Positions 7,768-16,087 of a DNA stretch of 64,000 bases are shown piece by piece. The first letter of the stretch is position 1. Every line of letters begins with the position of its first letter. The notes under the pieces are model-generated. The model saw only the letters and a list, made by a program, of their open reading frames with translations, did not search any database and was not told the DNA's origin. Position numbers and translations under genes: made by a program. The stretch is from VRUE01 sp963716245 (GTDB lineage: Bacteria > Actinomycetota > Thermoleophilia > Solirubrobacterales > 70-9). The stretch is taken from assembly GCA_963716245.1 (NCBI GenBank), contig OY970300.1:1674001-1738000 (forward strand). The letters run 5' to 3'.

Positions 7768-8778
7768 TCAGGACGCCCCGGCGTCGTAACGAAGTCCGGC
7801 TCCCCGCCCGCGGACGGCAGTGGGGCGGCGCCGGTGCCTGTCACCGGCATGTGCGGGACGCCGACGGTGCCTGCGCCTCTTGACGCAGATCCGCCGACCC
7901 TTCTTGATGGCCTTCCGCCTCCCCTTCGGACACGCGCGCTTCACACGCGCCGATTGGGTGATGGCCGCCGGCCGTGAGGTAAGCAGACCGTCCGCCGGCG
8001 CCGCCGTTGCGGTGCCTTCGAGCTCGACAGACTGCGGTGAGTCAGGGGCAGTGTCGGTGATCTGGAGTTCGGACTGGAAGAGGCCGGATACGGTCGGCGT
8101 CATCGCAACTTCGATCGTGCAGGTCTTGCCGGGCGCGAGTGATTCACCCTCGTGGCAGCTGCCGCCGACAACCTGGAAAGGAGACGACGAGGGCCAGCCG
8201 CTAACTGGCGTGAAGGAGATGTCCTCGATTCTGAGTTCTTCGCGATCTTGGCTTTCGAGGGTGATGGTTTGCGGGTCGGTCGTATTGCCGACGGTGACTG
8301 ATTCGAAGGCGAGGTGTCCCGGCGTCACCGGGACCCACGGGCCGATGCCTTCGCCACTCAGTTCCAGTTCGGTCCAGGGTTCTCCTTCAATCTGGCTCCT
8401 GACTTTCTGCCATCCTCGCCAGATCCCTGGATGGAGCGGGTTGAAGACCAATTCGATCGAGCAGCTCTCTCCGGGTTCGAGAATGTGGCAGTCGGAGGGC
8501 GAGGACGCCCCGAACGGGTTTGGCGCTCCGGGCCAGTAGGCAAGCCACGCAGACCTCCAATGTTCGGTCACCAGCTGGATTTCCCCGGTATTCGTGAGGG
8601 TGAATTCATGTGGTTCGGATGGACCGGACCCGTAAGGCACCTGGCCAAAGTCGTAGCTGGGCGGATCGAATTCCAAATTCGTCGGCGCAGCCAGGGCCCC
8701 TGATACACCCACGGTCGCAAGCGCCGCCAGAAACGCGCCCACTCCGAAGCATGCGCGCCACTTCCGTCCCATCATCAT
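7768..8778 (-). CDS. Secreted protein with two ASH/choice-of-anchor-D-like domains and a basic Cys tail
   Basis: A 336-residue protein starting with three consecutive ATGs (8778, 8775, 8772). A signal peptide ends at LAA about residue 31. Two immunoglobulin-like repeats of the ASPM-SPD-2-Hydin kind follow: 'LEFDPPSYDFGQVPYG...LEPGESCSIELVFNP' and 'LAFESVTVGNTTDPQTITLES...APGKTCTIEVAMTPT'. Each contains a Cys pair suited to a disulfide. The tail has Cys-separated Arg/Lys clusters (ACPKGRRKAIKKGRRICVKRRRHRRR), a recurring C-terminal style in Solirubrobacterales surface proteins. The last about 30 residues are low-complexity. Probably an extracellular structural or binding protein; no catalytic residues seen. 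Confidence 0.75.
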   Translation of the reverse strand: MMMGRKWRACFGVGAFLAALATVGVSGALAAPTNLEFDPPSYDFGQVPYGSGPSEPHEFTLTNTGEIQLVTEHWRSAWLAYWPGAPNPFGASSPSDCHILEPGESCSIELVFNPLHPGIWRGWQKVRSQIEGEPWTELELSGEGIGPWVPVTPGHLAFESVTVGNTTDPQTITLESQDREELRIEDISFTPVSGWPSSSPFQVVGGSCHEGESLAPGKTCTIEVAMTPTVSGLFQSELQITDTAPDSPQSVELEGTATAAPADGLLTSRPAAITQSARVKRACPKGRRKAIKKGRRICVKRRRHRRRPAHAGDRHRRRPTAVRGRGAGLRYDAGAS

Positions 8779-8864
8779 CGGCGCATTCTAGGCCCTCGGA
8801 TGGCCTGTCTGGGTACTGGCGGTGCTCTGGCGCCCGCCCGACTGGTGTAGCCCGGTACTTCGAA

Positions 8865-8918
8865 TGGGCGAGCACGACTCGAACCTGCGCTCCACGGATT
8901 ATGAGTCGCGCCGGAACC
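8865..8918 (-). pseudogene. Decayed tRNA fragment (CAT anticodon type) in a gene-free stretch
   Basis: The plus-strand sequence resembles the 3' two-thirds of the intact CAT-anticodon tRNA at 10559-10632. An acceptor-like GGGCGAG, a T-loop 'GACTCGAACC' and the anticodon-loop segment 'CGGATTATGAGTC' occur in the correct order and near-correct spacing. The anticodon stem is mispaired and no D-arm or 5' acceptor strand is recognisable, so it cannot fold as a tRNA. The surrounding 8779-9102 contains no gene. It could be a leftover of a duplication or of an element that once used the tRNA as its insertion site. Confidence 0.55.
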
Positions 8919-9102
8919 TGTCTATAGAGCCGAATCTGGCCTGAGAGAGCGGATCACGTCCAAGGAGTTCAGTTGAGCTCGGTGGAGTCGGGGACCAAGT
9001 TTCGGTGTCTTCAGAACACAGATTTGCCTCGGCGATCTCATACGCGCAGCGCACCGTGATCAAGGCCCGTCGCCCGAACGGATGAAGCGAGCAGCGTGCG
9101 CT

Positions 9103-10491
9103 CTACCTTCTGACCGAGGTGGCAGATTGGATAACCGCGCCGCCCTTAGCGCCGATTGCCCAGATTGCGGTTGACCTGCCCTGCGGGTCGATAGCAATCT
9201 GTGGTTCGCCGAGGCTCTTCGTTCTACGGGAGATATCGGTGGGCCGCGACCAGGCACCTCCAGGCGAACGCTTCGCCACCTGAATAGCGAAGGTAGTGCC
9301 CTGATTGCTGTCGTACCCCTCCCAGATCGCGGTCGCGCTGCCCCAGGAATCCACCACCAGCTGCAGATGCTGCCCACCTTGTCCGTGGCCGGCAGTGATT
9401 TCGACCGGCGCCGACCAGCTCCCTCCGGCCGGGCGGGTTGCGCCCTGGACAACGAGGTCACTGCCGTTGGAGCGTTGCCAGATCGCGGTCGCCTCGCCCT
9501 GAGGACTGACCGCGATCTGCGGGTCCTGTACGTGGCGGTGCCCCGGCTTGGAGATGCTGACCGGCGCAGACCAGCTCCCACCAGCTGGGCGGGTCGCAGT
9601 TTGGATCCGATGGCTTTGGATTCGACCGCCGCTGAACACCGCGCCTGCCCAGACCGCCGTCGCGTTGCCCTGGGAATCCACAGCCACCTGTGGCCAAGCG
9701 GCCCGTACTCCAGTTGCAGAGAGGGTGACCGGCGCCGACCAGTTCCCTCCGGGCGGGCGGGTCGCGCTCTGGGTTGCACCGCTGGATTCCTCTTCCCAGA
9801 CTGCAGTTGCGCCGCCCTGGGGGTCGAGTGCGACCTGCGGAGAGCGGGCGGCCTTTCTCGGTGGAGATAGGGTGACCGGTGCCGACCAGCTCCCTCCGGG
9901 CGGGCGGGTCGCGCTTTGGACGACCGAGCGCCTACCTTCCTCCCGTTCCAAGAGCCAGACCGCAGTCACGTTGCCTTCAGGGCCGGCCGCTACGAGCGCC
10001 GAACCCGCGCCAGCTGCGGAGAGGGTGACCGGCGCCGACCAGCTCCCTCCGACTGAGCGGGTCGCGCTCTGGACGATCCAGAAGCGACCCACACGGCGCC
10101 CCCAGATGGCCGTCTGGTTGCCCAGGGGGTCGACGGCGATCTGCAATCCATACGCATCTTCCAAACCGCCAAAGAAACGGGATGGAGTGGACCAAGGTCC
10201 GCCGGCTTGCCGCACCGCGCTCTCGTAGACGAGTTTTCCGCCGCGGTATCGCCGCCACACGGCGGTCGCATTGCCTGCGGAATCAACACTCACCAACGGG
10301 GATTCTTCGTCGATGCTCATAACCCCGGAGACATTCATCGGGCGCGACCAGCCTGGCGCAGCGCTCGCGGGCGATGCGACCAAACCCGCCGCCAAGCAAC
10401 CGGCGATGGTCAAGCGCAGAAACCACGAGCGAGGTGCATGCGTCCGCAAGCGACTCGCGGCCCCCTCGAACATCATCGATCTCCCCCACAT
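9103..10491 (-). CDS. Secreted eight-repeat protein, probable beta-propeller
   Basis: A 462-residue protein starting at ATG 10491 or 10476. The signal peptide is about residues 20-45 (LTIAGCLAAGLVASPASA). The mature part consists of eight repeats of about 50 residues built on 'GG.WSAPV.LS ... PQVAVDPQGNATAVW ... IQSATR'. The W-S-x-P motif occurs eight times and the (A/S/Q/V)TA(V/I)W motif eight times. Repeat units of this size and pattern usually form beta-propeller blades, so an eight-bladed extracellular propeller is the simplest model. The gene is followed by the gene-free 8779-9102 region. No enzymatic signature is seen; ligand binding or cell-surface adhesion is possible. Confidence 0.75.
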   Translation of the reverse strand: MWGRSMMFEGAASRLRTHAPRSWFLRLTIAGCLAAGLVASPASAAPGWSRPMNVSGVMSIDEESPLVSVDSAGNATAVWRRYRGGKLVYESAVRQAGGPWSTPSRFFGGLEDAYGLQIAVDPLGNQTAIWGRRVGRFWIVQSATRSVGGSWSAPVTLSAAGAGSALVAAGPEGNVTAVWLLEREEGRRSVVQSATRPPGGSWSAPVTLSPPRKAARSPQVALDPQGGATAVWEEESSGATQSATRPPGGNWSAPVTLSATGVRAAWPQVAVDSQGNATAVWAGAVFSGGRIQSHRIQTATRPAGGSWSAPVSISKPGHRHVQDPQIAVSPQGEATAIWQRSNGSDLVVQGATRPAGGSWSAPVEITAGHGQGGQHLQLVVDSWGSATAIWEGYDSNQGTTFAIQVAKRSPGGAWSRPTDISRRTKSLGEPQIAIDPQGRSTAIWAIGAKGGAVIQSATSVRR

Positions 10492-10558
10492 CCCGCGATC
10501 CTCATCTCGGTACTTAGCGAGTCTACTTTGCCGACGCGAGAGCGGCGGGCCACTGGGA

Positions 10559-10632
10559 TGGGGCGGGAAGGACTCGAACCTTCGACCGACGGATTATGAG
10601 TCCGCTGCTCTAACCAGCTGAGCTACCGCCCC
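10559..10632 (-). tRNA. tRNA with CAT anticodon (elongator Met, or Ile2)
   Basis: The minus strand folds as a 74-nt cloverleaf. The acceptor GGGGCGG pairs with CCGCCCC, discriminator A. The D-arm is 'AGCTCAGCTGGTTAGAGC' and the anticodon stem-loop 'CGGACTCATAATCCG' carries CAT. The T-arm is 'GGTTCGAGTCC'. The 3' CCA is not encoded. The CAT anticodon does not distinguish elongator tRNA-Met from lysidine-modified tRNA-Ile2. Initiator is excluded because the first acceptor pair is a normal G-C. Confidence 0.95.
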
Positions 10633-10642
10633 AGGAGGGCGA

Positions 10643-10696
10643 GGGTACCGCGATCGGGAGGGGCTGAGCGGGTACCGCGATCGGGAGGGGCTGAGC
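10643..10696. repeat. Exact 27-bp tandem duplication
   Basis: Two identical 27-bp units (10643-10669 and 10670-10696), each beginning GGGTACCGCGATCGG, lie between the tRNA and the stop codon of the HPt gene. The unit contains GGTACC and CGATCG palindromes. It looks like a recent slippage duplication with no evident function. Confidence 0.9.
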
Positions 10697-10700
10697 GGGG

Positions 10701-11072
10701 CTAGGCGCTGAAGAGCTGGGCCAGGGAGCGGCCTACGTCGGGCGGCTCTTCTTTGCCCTCGGCGGCTGCGGCGGCGCCTTCGGCCAGGGCCTTGGCGGCG
10801 TCGGCGATCTGGTCGGAGCGGCCGCCGCGGAGGACTCCAGTCTGCTTCGCTTCGGCGAGGTCGGATTCCATCAGGCCGGCCAGCTCGGCGAGGCGCCTGA
10901 GGCCGACCGCGGCCGCGGTGCCGCGCAGCGCGTGCGCTTCGGTGCGCAGGGTCTCGAAGTCTTCGGTCTCGGTGGCGAGACCGGCGGCGATCACGTCGCA
11001 GCGGCGCTTCGCCTCTTCGGCGAACTTCTTCAGCAGCTCGGGGTCGACCGCCTCTTTGCTTTTCTCGGCCAT
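10701..11072 (-). CDS. HPt (histidine phosphotransfer) domain protein
   Basis: A 123-residue protein from the ATG at 11072, which shares one base with the TGA of the upstream lipoprotein gene. A TTG at 11075 is an alternative start. The central motif 'EAHALRGTAAAVGLRRLAELAGLME' fits the HPt phosphoacceptor helix (H-x-L-R-G-T/S), with His about residue 47. The protein is all-helical in character. It would relay phosphate between a hybrid kinase receiver and a response regulator. No kinase is adjacent; the nearest hybrid kinase in the window is at 40-41.7 kb. Confidence 0.8.
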   Translation of the reverse strand: MAEKSKEAVDPELLKKFAEEAKRRCDVIAAGLATETEDFETLRTEAHALRGTAAAVGLRRLAELAGLMESDLAEAKQTGVLRGGRSDQIADAAKALAEGAAAAAEGKEEPPDVGRSLAQLFSA

Positions 11073-12142
11073 CAACCGGTCACCTCTTCGACGGCCCTGG
11101 TCAGCCGCTCGACTCCGAAGGCTCCCTCGATCGCCGTCTGGATCGTACCCTCGCGGTCGATCACGAAGAGCCAGGGCTCACTCGGCAGGTGAAAGGCGCG
11201 CACCTGGGGGCGCACGCCCTTGCCCGGATCGTTGTCGTTGAAGATCTCCATGTGGATGAACTCGGCCTCCTCGCCGTGAGCCTCCTTGACCTGCTCGGCC
11301 ACGTCAACCACGGGGCCGCAGACCCGACTCTGGCAGAACTGGGGGGTCGCGAACAAGAGGACGACCGGCTTCTCCCCGAGCACGTCGGCGTAATCGACGC
11401 GGTTCTGGGTGTCCGGCGGGACGCGCGTGGTGATCTCGGCCAGGTCGCCGCCGGCGTCCGCGACCGTCGGGGTGTGGATCGAGGGCGCCTTGTCGCCGGC
11501 GCGCGGCACCGCGGCGAATTCGCCGACCACCGCGCTGGGCAGCAGAGTCGCGGTGAGTTCGCCGTCGTCCTTGATCAGCGCGGCGATGCGCCACTCGCCC
11601 TCGCTCGGGAAGTCCAACTCCGTCACGTAGACCACCGTGGCGGCATCGGGATCGCTCGTCGTCGTCTGGGCGCGGAAGGCCGGCTCGGTGGCGATGCTTT
11701 CGATCGCCGCCGGATAGGGGCCCCTCGCGGGTCCTTCGAGCGCTTCCGCCCGCGCCCGGGCGGCGGCGCCCTTGCCTTCCTCGCCGGCTTTCTCGCCGGG
11801 CGTGGTGCGCGGGACGCTGGAGACGTAGAGAGCGACTTCGGCGTCCGAGACCGGCGTGCGGTCCGGCTCGAAGACTCCGAACGGGTAGCGGTTCCGACCC
11901 TCGTAGAAGACCATCGCAGCGGGCGAGACGACCAGCGGCGCCGGCGCGTCGGCCGCTTTCACGACCTCCTGCAGGGTCTTGCCCTGCGCGCTCGGGAAAT
12001 CGCTCCTGGCCGGCGCCGGCCTGCTTTCGGCCACGGTGTCGGCGCTGCCGCCTCCGGACCCGGAGTCGTCGCCGCAACCGGCCACGAGCGTGGCGGCCGC
12101 AAGCAGGCAGGCGAAAGCGGCGATGAGTCGGGGCGGCGACAT
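11072..12142 (-). CDS. Lipoprotein with thioredoxin-like domain
   Basis: About 356 residues from the ATG at 12142; an ATG at 12154 is also possible. The lipobox LVAGC follows a hydrophobic stretch near residue 23, so the protein is exported and lipidated. After a Gly/Ser linker come about 170 residues of unassigned N-terminal region. The C-terminal half is thioredoxin-like: 'GDKAPSIHTPTV', then 'EKPVVLLFATPQFCQSRVCGPVVD' with a spaced Cys pair (C-x4-C instead of C-x2-C), then 'PWLFVIDREGTIQTAIEG'. This resembles SCO1/redoxin-like proteins. A role in envelope redox or metal chemistry is inferred. The stop overlaps the HPt start. Confidence 0.75.
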   Translation of the reverse strand: MSPPRLIAAFACLLAAATLVAGCGDDSGSGGGSADTVAESRPAPARSDFPSAQGKTLQEVVKAADAPAPLVVSPAAMVFYEGRNRYPFGVFEPDRTPVSDAEVALYVSSVPRTTPGEKAGEEGKGAAARARAEALEGPARGPYPAAIESIATEPAFRAQTTTSDPDAATVVYVTELDFPSEGEWRIAALIKDDGELTATLLPSAVVGEFAAVPRAGDKAPSIHTPTVADAGGDLAEITTRVPPDTQNRVDYADVLGEKPVVLLFATPQFCQSRVCGPVVDVAEQVKEAHGEEAEFIHMEIFNDNDPGKGVRPQVRAFHLPSEPWLFVIDREGTIQTAIEGAFGVERLTRAVEEVTG

Positions 12143-12249
12143 GCGGACGGGCATGTTATTCGCCGCGACGCCCGGGCAGTCCGCCGTGCCGCGTCGCCGT
12201 GCGGTCGCATATAGCCTCCGCGCAGGAAGGCAACGGCGAGGAGGACGAG

Positions 12250-12981
12250 TTGGCGGAGCGAGCGGCACTGATCACCGGAGCATCCAGCGGAATCGGGCTT
12301 GCGATCGCCAGGACGCTCGCCGAGGAAGGCTACGCGCTGACCGTCTCCGCACGGCGACCGGAGAAGCTCGAGGCCGCCACCGCGGGCCTGCGCGGCGACG
12401 GCTTCGACGTGCAGAGCGTCGCCGCGAACATGGCCGACGAGGAGGAGCTGCTCAACGTGTTCGCCAAGCACCGGGAGGCCTACGGCCGGCTTGACACGCT
12501 GGTCAACAACGCCGGCGTCGGGATCGGGGCGCCGATGGACGAGATCAAGACCAAGCACCTCGACATGCAGCTCGCCGTCAACCTGCGGGCGCTGATCGTC
12601 GGCACGCGCGAGGGGCTGCCGCTGCTGAAGGAGGCGGGTGCCGAGCACGGCAAGGCGCTGATCGTCAACACCGCGTCGATCGCCGGCAAAGGCGGCCAGG
12701 CGTGGCTCTCCGTCTACGCGGCGACCAAGGCGGCGGTGATCAACTTCACCCAGTCGACCCACCGCGAGGTGGGCGGCGCCGGCATCCAGTGCACCGCGCT
12801 GGCGCCTGGCTTCGTCGACACGCCGATGACCGAGTTCGCCAAGGGCCAGGTTCCCGGCGAGGAGATGATCCGCCCCGAGGACATCGGCGAGGCCGTCCGC
12901 TTCCTGCTGCGGACCTCCCGTAACTGCCACGTGCCGGAGATCGTCTTCACGCGTCCGAGCGAGGGGCTCGACACTCCTTAG
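12250..12981 (+). CDS. Short-chain dehydrogenase/reductase
   Basis: About 243 residues from TTG at 12250, chosen because a strong GAGGAGGA lies at 12238-12245. An upstream in-frame GTG (12199) has no ribosome site. The Rossmann motif is 'LITGASSGIGLAIA'. The catalytic set Ser (NTASIAG), Tyr-x3-Lys (SVYAATKAA) and Asn (LVNNAGVG) is complete, and 'PGFVDTPM' follows. The cofactor is probably NADP(H), from the 'SARRPEKL' segment. Its stop is immediately followed by the glycosyltransferase ATG, indicating one transcript. The substrate is unknown. Confidence 0.88.
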   Translation: MAERAALITGASSGIGLAIARTLAEEGYALTVSARRPEKLEAATAGLRGDGFDVQSVAANMADEEELLNVFAKHREAYGRLDTLVNNAGVGIGAPMDEIKTKHLDMQLAVNLRALIVGTREGLPLLKEAGAEHGKALIVNTASIAGKGGQAWLSVYAATKAAVINFTQSTHREVGGAGIQCTALAPGFVDTPMTEFAKGQVPGEEMIRPEDIGEAVRFLLRTSRNCHVPEIVFTRPSEGLDTP

Positions 12982-14175
12982 ATGCGCTTCCTGGTCGCGG
13001 CCTTCGGCGACCCGGGACACGTCTTCCCGGCGATCGCCCTGGGACGGGCGATGGCGAGTCGCGGCCACGAGGTCACGGTCGAGACGTGGGAGGAGCGCCG
13101 CGCGGCGGTCGAGGGGGCGGGGCTGGGGTTCGCCGCGGCCGAGGAATACCGGATGTTCCCGCCGCCCGACCCGGACTCGCCCGAGGGGGCGCACGCGGCC
13201 GAGGCGGCGCGGGCACTGCTGCCGCTGCTGGAGGAGATGCGTCCCGACGCGGTCGTCAGCGACATCCTCACCCTGGCGCCGACCCTCGCCGCCGAGGTGG
13301 CGGGGGTGCCGCTCGCGACCCTGATTCCGCACATCTACCCAGTCGTCGCGCCGGGGCTGCCGTTCTTCGCGGTCGGCCTTCAGCCGCCGCGCACGCCGGG
13401 CGGGCGGGCGATGTGGCGATTCGGCCAGAGGGCGCTGAACGTCGGGCTCGAGCAGGGACGCCGCGACCTCAACAAGCAGCGGGCGAAGCTCGGTCTGCCG
13501 CCGACCGAGCGCTTCCACGGCGGCATCAGCCCCGACCTGGCGCTTGTCGGCACGTTCCCGCAGCTGGAGTACCCGCGCCGCTGGCCGCAAGGCGTGGAGG
13601 TGACCGGTCCGATGACCTTCGAGATCCCCCACCCCGACGTCGAGCTCCCACCGGGTGACGACCCGCTGGTCCTGGTCGCGCCGAGCACCGCCCACGACTC
13701 CGGCAACCACCTGGTGCGCACGGCCCTGGCGGCGCTCGCGGGAGAGCCGGTGAGGGTCGTCGCGACGACCAACCGCGTCGTGCCCCAGAGCCCGATCGAG
13801 GTGCCCGACAACGCCGTCCTAGTCGACTGGCTCAGCTACAGCCAGGTGATGCCGGCCGCCTCGCTGGTCATCTCGCACGGGGGGCACGGCACCGTCGCCC
13901 GAGCGCTCGGGGCGGGCACCCCGGTCCTGATCTGCCCGATCATCGGCGACATGAGCGAGACCGCGATGCGGGTCGCCTGGGCGAAGGCCGGGCTCTCGCT
14001 GCCGTGGCGCCTCTGCCGCCCCGCTCCGCTGCGCTGGGCCGCTCGCCGGATCCTCGCGGACGCGTCCTTCGCCGAGCGCGCGGGCGAGCTGGCCGCCTGG
14101 TCGCGGGACCACGACGGCGCCGGGCGCGGGGCCGAGCTGGTCGAGCAGCTGGCGCAGCGGCAGGCGTACGCCTGA
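12982..14175 (+). CDS. GT1-family UDP-glycosyltransferase (macrolide/glucuronosyl type)
   Basis: A 397-residue protein beginning directly after the SDR stop codon. The N-terminal domain 'MRFLVAAFGDPGHVFPAIALGRAMASRGHEVTVET' is the GT-B acceptor half. The C-terminal nucleotide-sugar motif 'VDWLSYSQVMPAASLVISHGGHGTVARALGAGTPVLICP' is the classic GT1 signature with the His-Gly-Gly core. It would transfer a sugar to a small molecule or lipid. Tight coupling to the SDR suggests the two modify the same compound. tRNA-Asn lies just downstream on the other strand. Confidence 0.88.
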   Translation: MRFLVAAFGDPGHVFPAIALGRAMASRGHEVTVETWEERRAAVEGAGLGFAAAEEYRMFPPPDPDSPEGAHAAEAARALLPLLEEMRPDAVVSDILTLAPTLAAEVAGVPLATLIPHIYPVVAPGLPFFAVGLQPPRTPGGRAMWRFGQRALNVGLEQGRRDLNKQRAKLGLPPTERFHGGISPDLALVGTFPQLEYPRRWPQGVEVTGPMTFEIPHPDVELPPGDDPLVLVAPSTAHDSGNHLVRTALAALAGEPVRVVATTNRVVPQSPIEVPDNAVLVDWLSYSQVMPAASLVISHGGHGTVARALGAGTPVLICPIIGDMSETAMRVAWAKAGLSLPWRLCRPAPLRWAARRILADASFAERAGELAAWSRDHDGAGRGAELVEQLAQRQAYA

Positions 14176-14182
14176 GGAGAAG

Positions 14183-14255
14183 CTCCGGGGGTGGGACTCG
14201 AACCCACAACAACTCGGTTAACAGCCGAGTGCTCTACCGATTGAGCTACCCCGGA
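14183..14255 (-). tRNA. tRNA-Asn (GTT)
   Basis: A 73-nt cloverleaf on the minus strand. The acceptor TCCGGGG pairs with CCCCGGA, discriminator G. The D-arm is 'AGCTCAATCGGTAGAGC', the anticodon loop 'CTGTTAA' gives GTT, and the T-arm is 'GTGGGTTCGAGTCCCAC'. CCA is not encoded. It sits between the glycosyltransferase gene and dnaG. Confidence 0.97.
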
Positions 14256-14277
14256 CCGGAAAGCCGAAATGTAGCGG

Positions 14278-16062
14278 CTAGCCGCCGACGTGCTCGGCGC
14301 GGGCGATGCGCTCGACCAGGGCGGCGCGCTCGCGGCTGAGGGCGGCGCGGCGCTCGTAGTCGTCGCGCTCGCCGGCGGCGGCGATCTCGGCCTCGAGGCG
14401 GCGCTGCTCGAGCAGGAGGAAGTTCAGCTCCATCGCCTCCGCCGAGGCGGGCTCGTCGTGGGCGAGGATGACCAGCTCCGCGATCAGGCCGGCGAGCTCG
14501 TCGTCGTCGTGCGGGAGGTTCGAGGCGGGGTCCTCGCCGTGCTCGCGCAGCCACGCGGCGGCCCGGGTCCCAAGCCGCGACAGATGCCGCTCGTCGAGCC
14601 GGGACAGGTAACCGCGACCCTCCTCGGGCATCGCGATGCACATCGCCAGCAACGCCCGCTCGCGCCGCTCGCGCGAGGTCAGCTCGGCGCCCCGGCGCGG
14701 CGCCGGCGCCCGGCTGCCGTTGCCCCGCTCGGAGCGCTCGCCGCCGCCGCCGCCGCTCGCCGGCCGCGCCGCGGTCAGCCGCCCCATCACCAGGGCCGGC
14801 TCCAGGTCGAGCCGCTCGGCCACTTGGCGCACCAGGTCGTCCCGGCTCGCCGTCTCCCCCAGCCCGGCGAGGATCGGTGCCACCTCCGCCAGGGCCCTGT
14901 CGCGCTCCGCCGGCGAGGAGGTGTCGGTGCGCGCCAGCACCAGCCCGACCTGGAAGGCCGGCAGGTCGACCGCGCCCTCGACCAGCGCCCGGAAGCGCTC
15001 GGCGCCGCCCTCCGCGGCGATCATCTCGGCGGGGTCCTCGCCCGCCGGCATCGCCGCGACGCGCAGCCGCATCCTCCGTCCGGCCGCGACCCGCTGCGCG
15101 CGCAGCATCGCCTCCTGGCCGGCCGAGTCGGCGTCGAGCGCCAGCACGACCTCGTCGACCATCCCCGACAGCGCCGCCACCTGCTCCTCGGTGATCGCCG
15201 TCCCCATCACGCCGACCGCCTCGCTCAGGCCCGCCTGGTGCAGCGCCAGCACGTCGGTGTAGCCCTCGACGACGACCGCCCGGCCGGCCTTCGCGATCGC
15301 CTCCTTGGCGAGGTCGATCCCGTAGAGCATGTGGCTCTTGTGGAAGAAGTCGGTCTCGGCCGTGTTGACGTACTTGGCGCCCTGGTCGGAGCGCATCGCC
15401 CGCCCGCCGAAGCCGAGCGTGCGGCCGCGCCGGTCGCGGATCGGGAAGATGATCCGCGAGCGGAAGCGGTCGTACTCCCCTCCCCCCCGGCCCTTCTGGG
15501 CCAGGCCGACCGCGCGCAGCTCGTCGACCTTGAAGCCGGCGCGCTGCCCGCGCAGCAGCACCGTGTCCCAGGCGCTGGGGGCGTAGCCGACTGCGAAGGC
15601 GCGCAGCACCTCCTCGCCCAGCCCGCGCTCGGCCAGGTACTCACGCGCCTTGCCGGCCTCCTGCGAGTCCCACAGGTAGCTGGCGTAGAAGGAGGCCGTG
15701 CGGTCGAGCAGCTCCCCCAGCCGTCGCCGCTGCTGGCGGCGCGCCTCCGCCCGCGGATCCTCGCGCTCGCGCTGGATCTCGACCCCGTAGCGCTCGGCGA
15801 GCAGCTCGACCGCCTCCGCGAAGCCCAGCCCCTCCTTCTCCTCGACGAACTTGATCGTGTCGCCGCCGACCCCGCAGCCGAAGCAGTGGTAGAGCTTTTC
15901 CCCCGCGTCGACCGAGAAGGACGGCGTCCGCTCCTCGTGGAACGGGCAGAGCCCGACCCAGCGCGTGCCCTGCCGCCGCAGGTCGGTGTGGGCGGAGATC
16001 ACCTCGACGATGTCGGCTGCCTGCTTGACCCGCTCGAGGCTGTCGTCGGAGATCAGCGCCAT
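14278..16062 (-). CDS. dnaG: DNA primase DnaG
   Basis: A 594-residue protein. The N-terminal zinc-binding domain has 'CPFHEERTPSF...YHCFGCGVGGD' (about 39-70). The RNA polymerase core holds 'GFGGRAM...KYVNTAET'. The TOPRIM motifs are 'VVVEGYTDVLAL' and 'VLALDADSAGQEA'. A Gly/Arg linker near 440 leads to a C-terminal helicase-binding domain. Length is normal for the family. It synthesises RNA primers at the replication fork with DnaB. It is the last gene of the long minus-strand cluster, 25 bp after dgt. Confidence 0.97.
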   Translation of the reverse strand: MALISDDSLERVKQAADIVEVISAHTDLRRQGTRWVGLCPFHEERTPSFSVDAGEKLYHCFGCGVGGDTIKFVEEKEGLGFAEAVELLAERYGVEIQREREDPRAEARRQQRRRLGELLDRTASFYASYLWDSQEAGKAREYLAERGLGEEVLRAFAVGYAPSAWDTVLLRGQRAGFKVDELRAVGLAQKGRGGGEYDRFRSRIIFPIRDRRGRTLGFGGRAMRSDQGAKYVNTAETDFFHKSHMLYGIDLAKEAIAKAGRAVVVEGYTDVLALHQAGLSEAVGVMGTAITEEQVAALSGMVDEVVLALDADSAGQEAMLRAQRVAAGRRMRLRVAAMPAGEDPAEMIAAEGGAERFRALVEGAVDLPAFQVGLVLARTDTSSPAERDRALAEVAPILAGLGETASRDDLVRQVAERLDLEPALVMGRLTAARPASGGGGGERSERGNGSRAPAPRRGAELTSRERRERALLAMCIAMPEEGRGYLSRLDERHLSRLGTRAAAWLREHGEDPASNLPHDDDELAGLIAELVILAHDEPASAEAMELNFLLLEQRRLEAEIAAAGERDDYERRAALSRERAALVERIARAEHVGG

Positions 16063-16087
16063 GCGACCACGGTAGCGCCGCGCCCGC

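Noticed and set aside
9103..10250. Possible CRISPR array because of regularly spaced DNA similarity
   Set aside because: The periodic similarity is about 150-165 bp, in frame with the eight protein repeats, with no short identical repeat/spacer structure and no cas genes.
11959..13710. Long minus-strand frame opposite the SDR and glycosyltransferase
   Set aside because: Composition is that of a reverse-strand shadow. The two plus-strand genes have complete family motifs.
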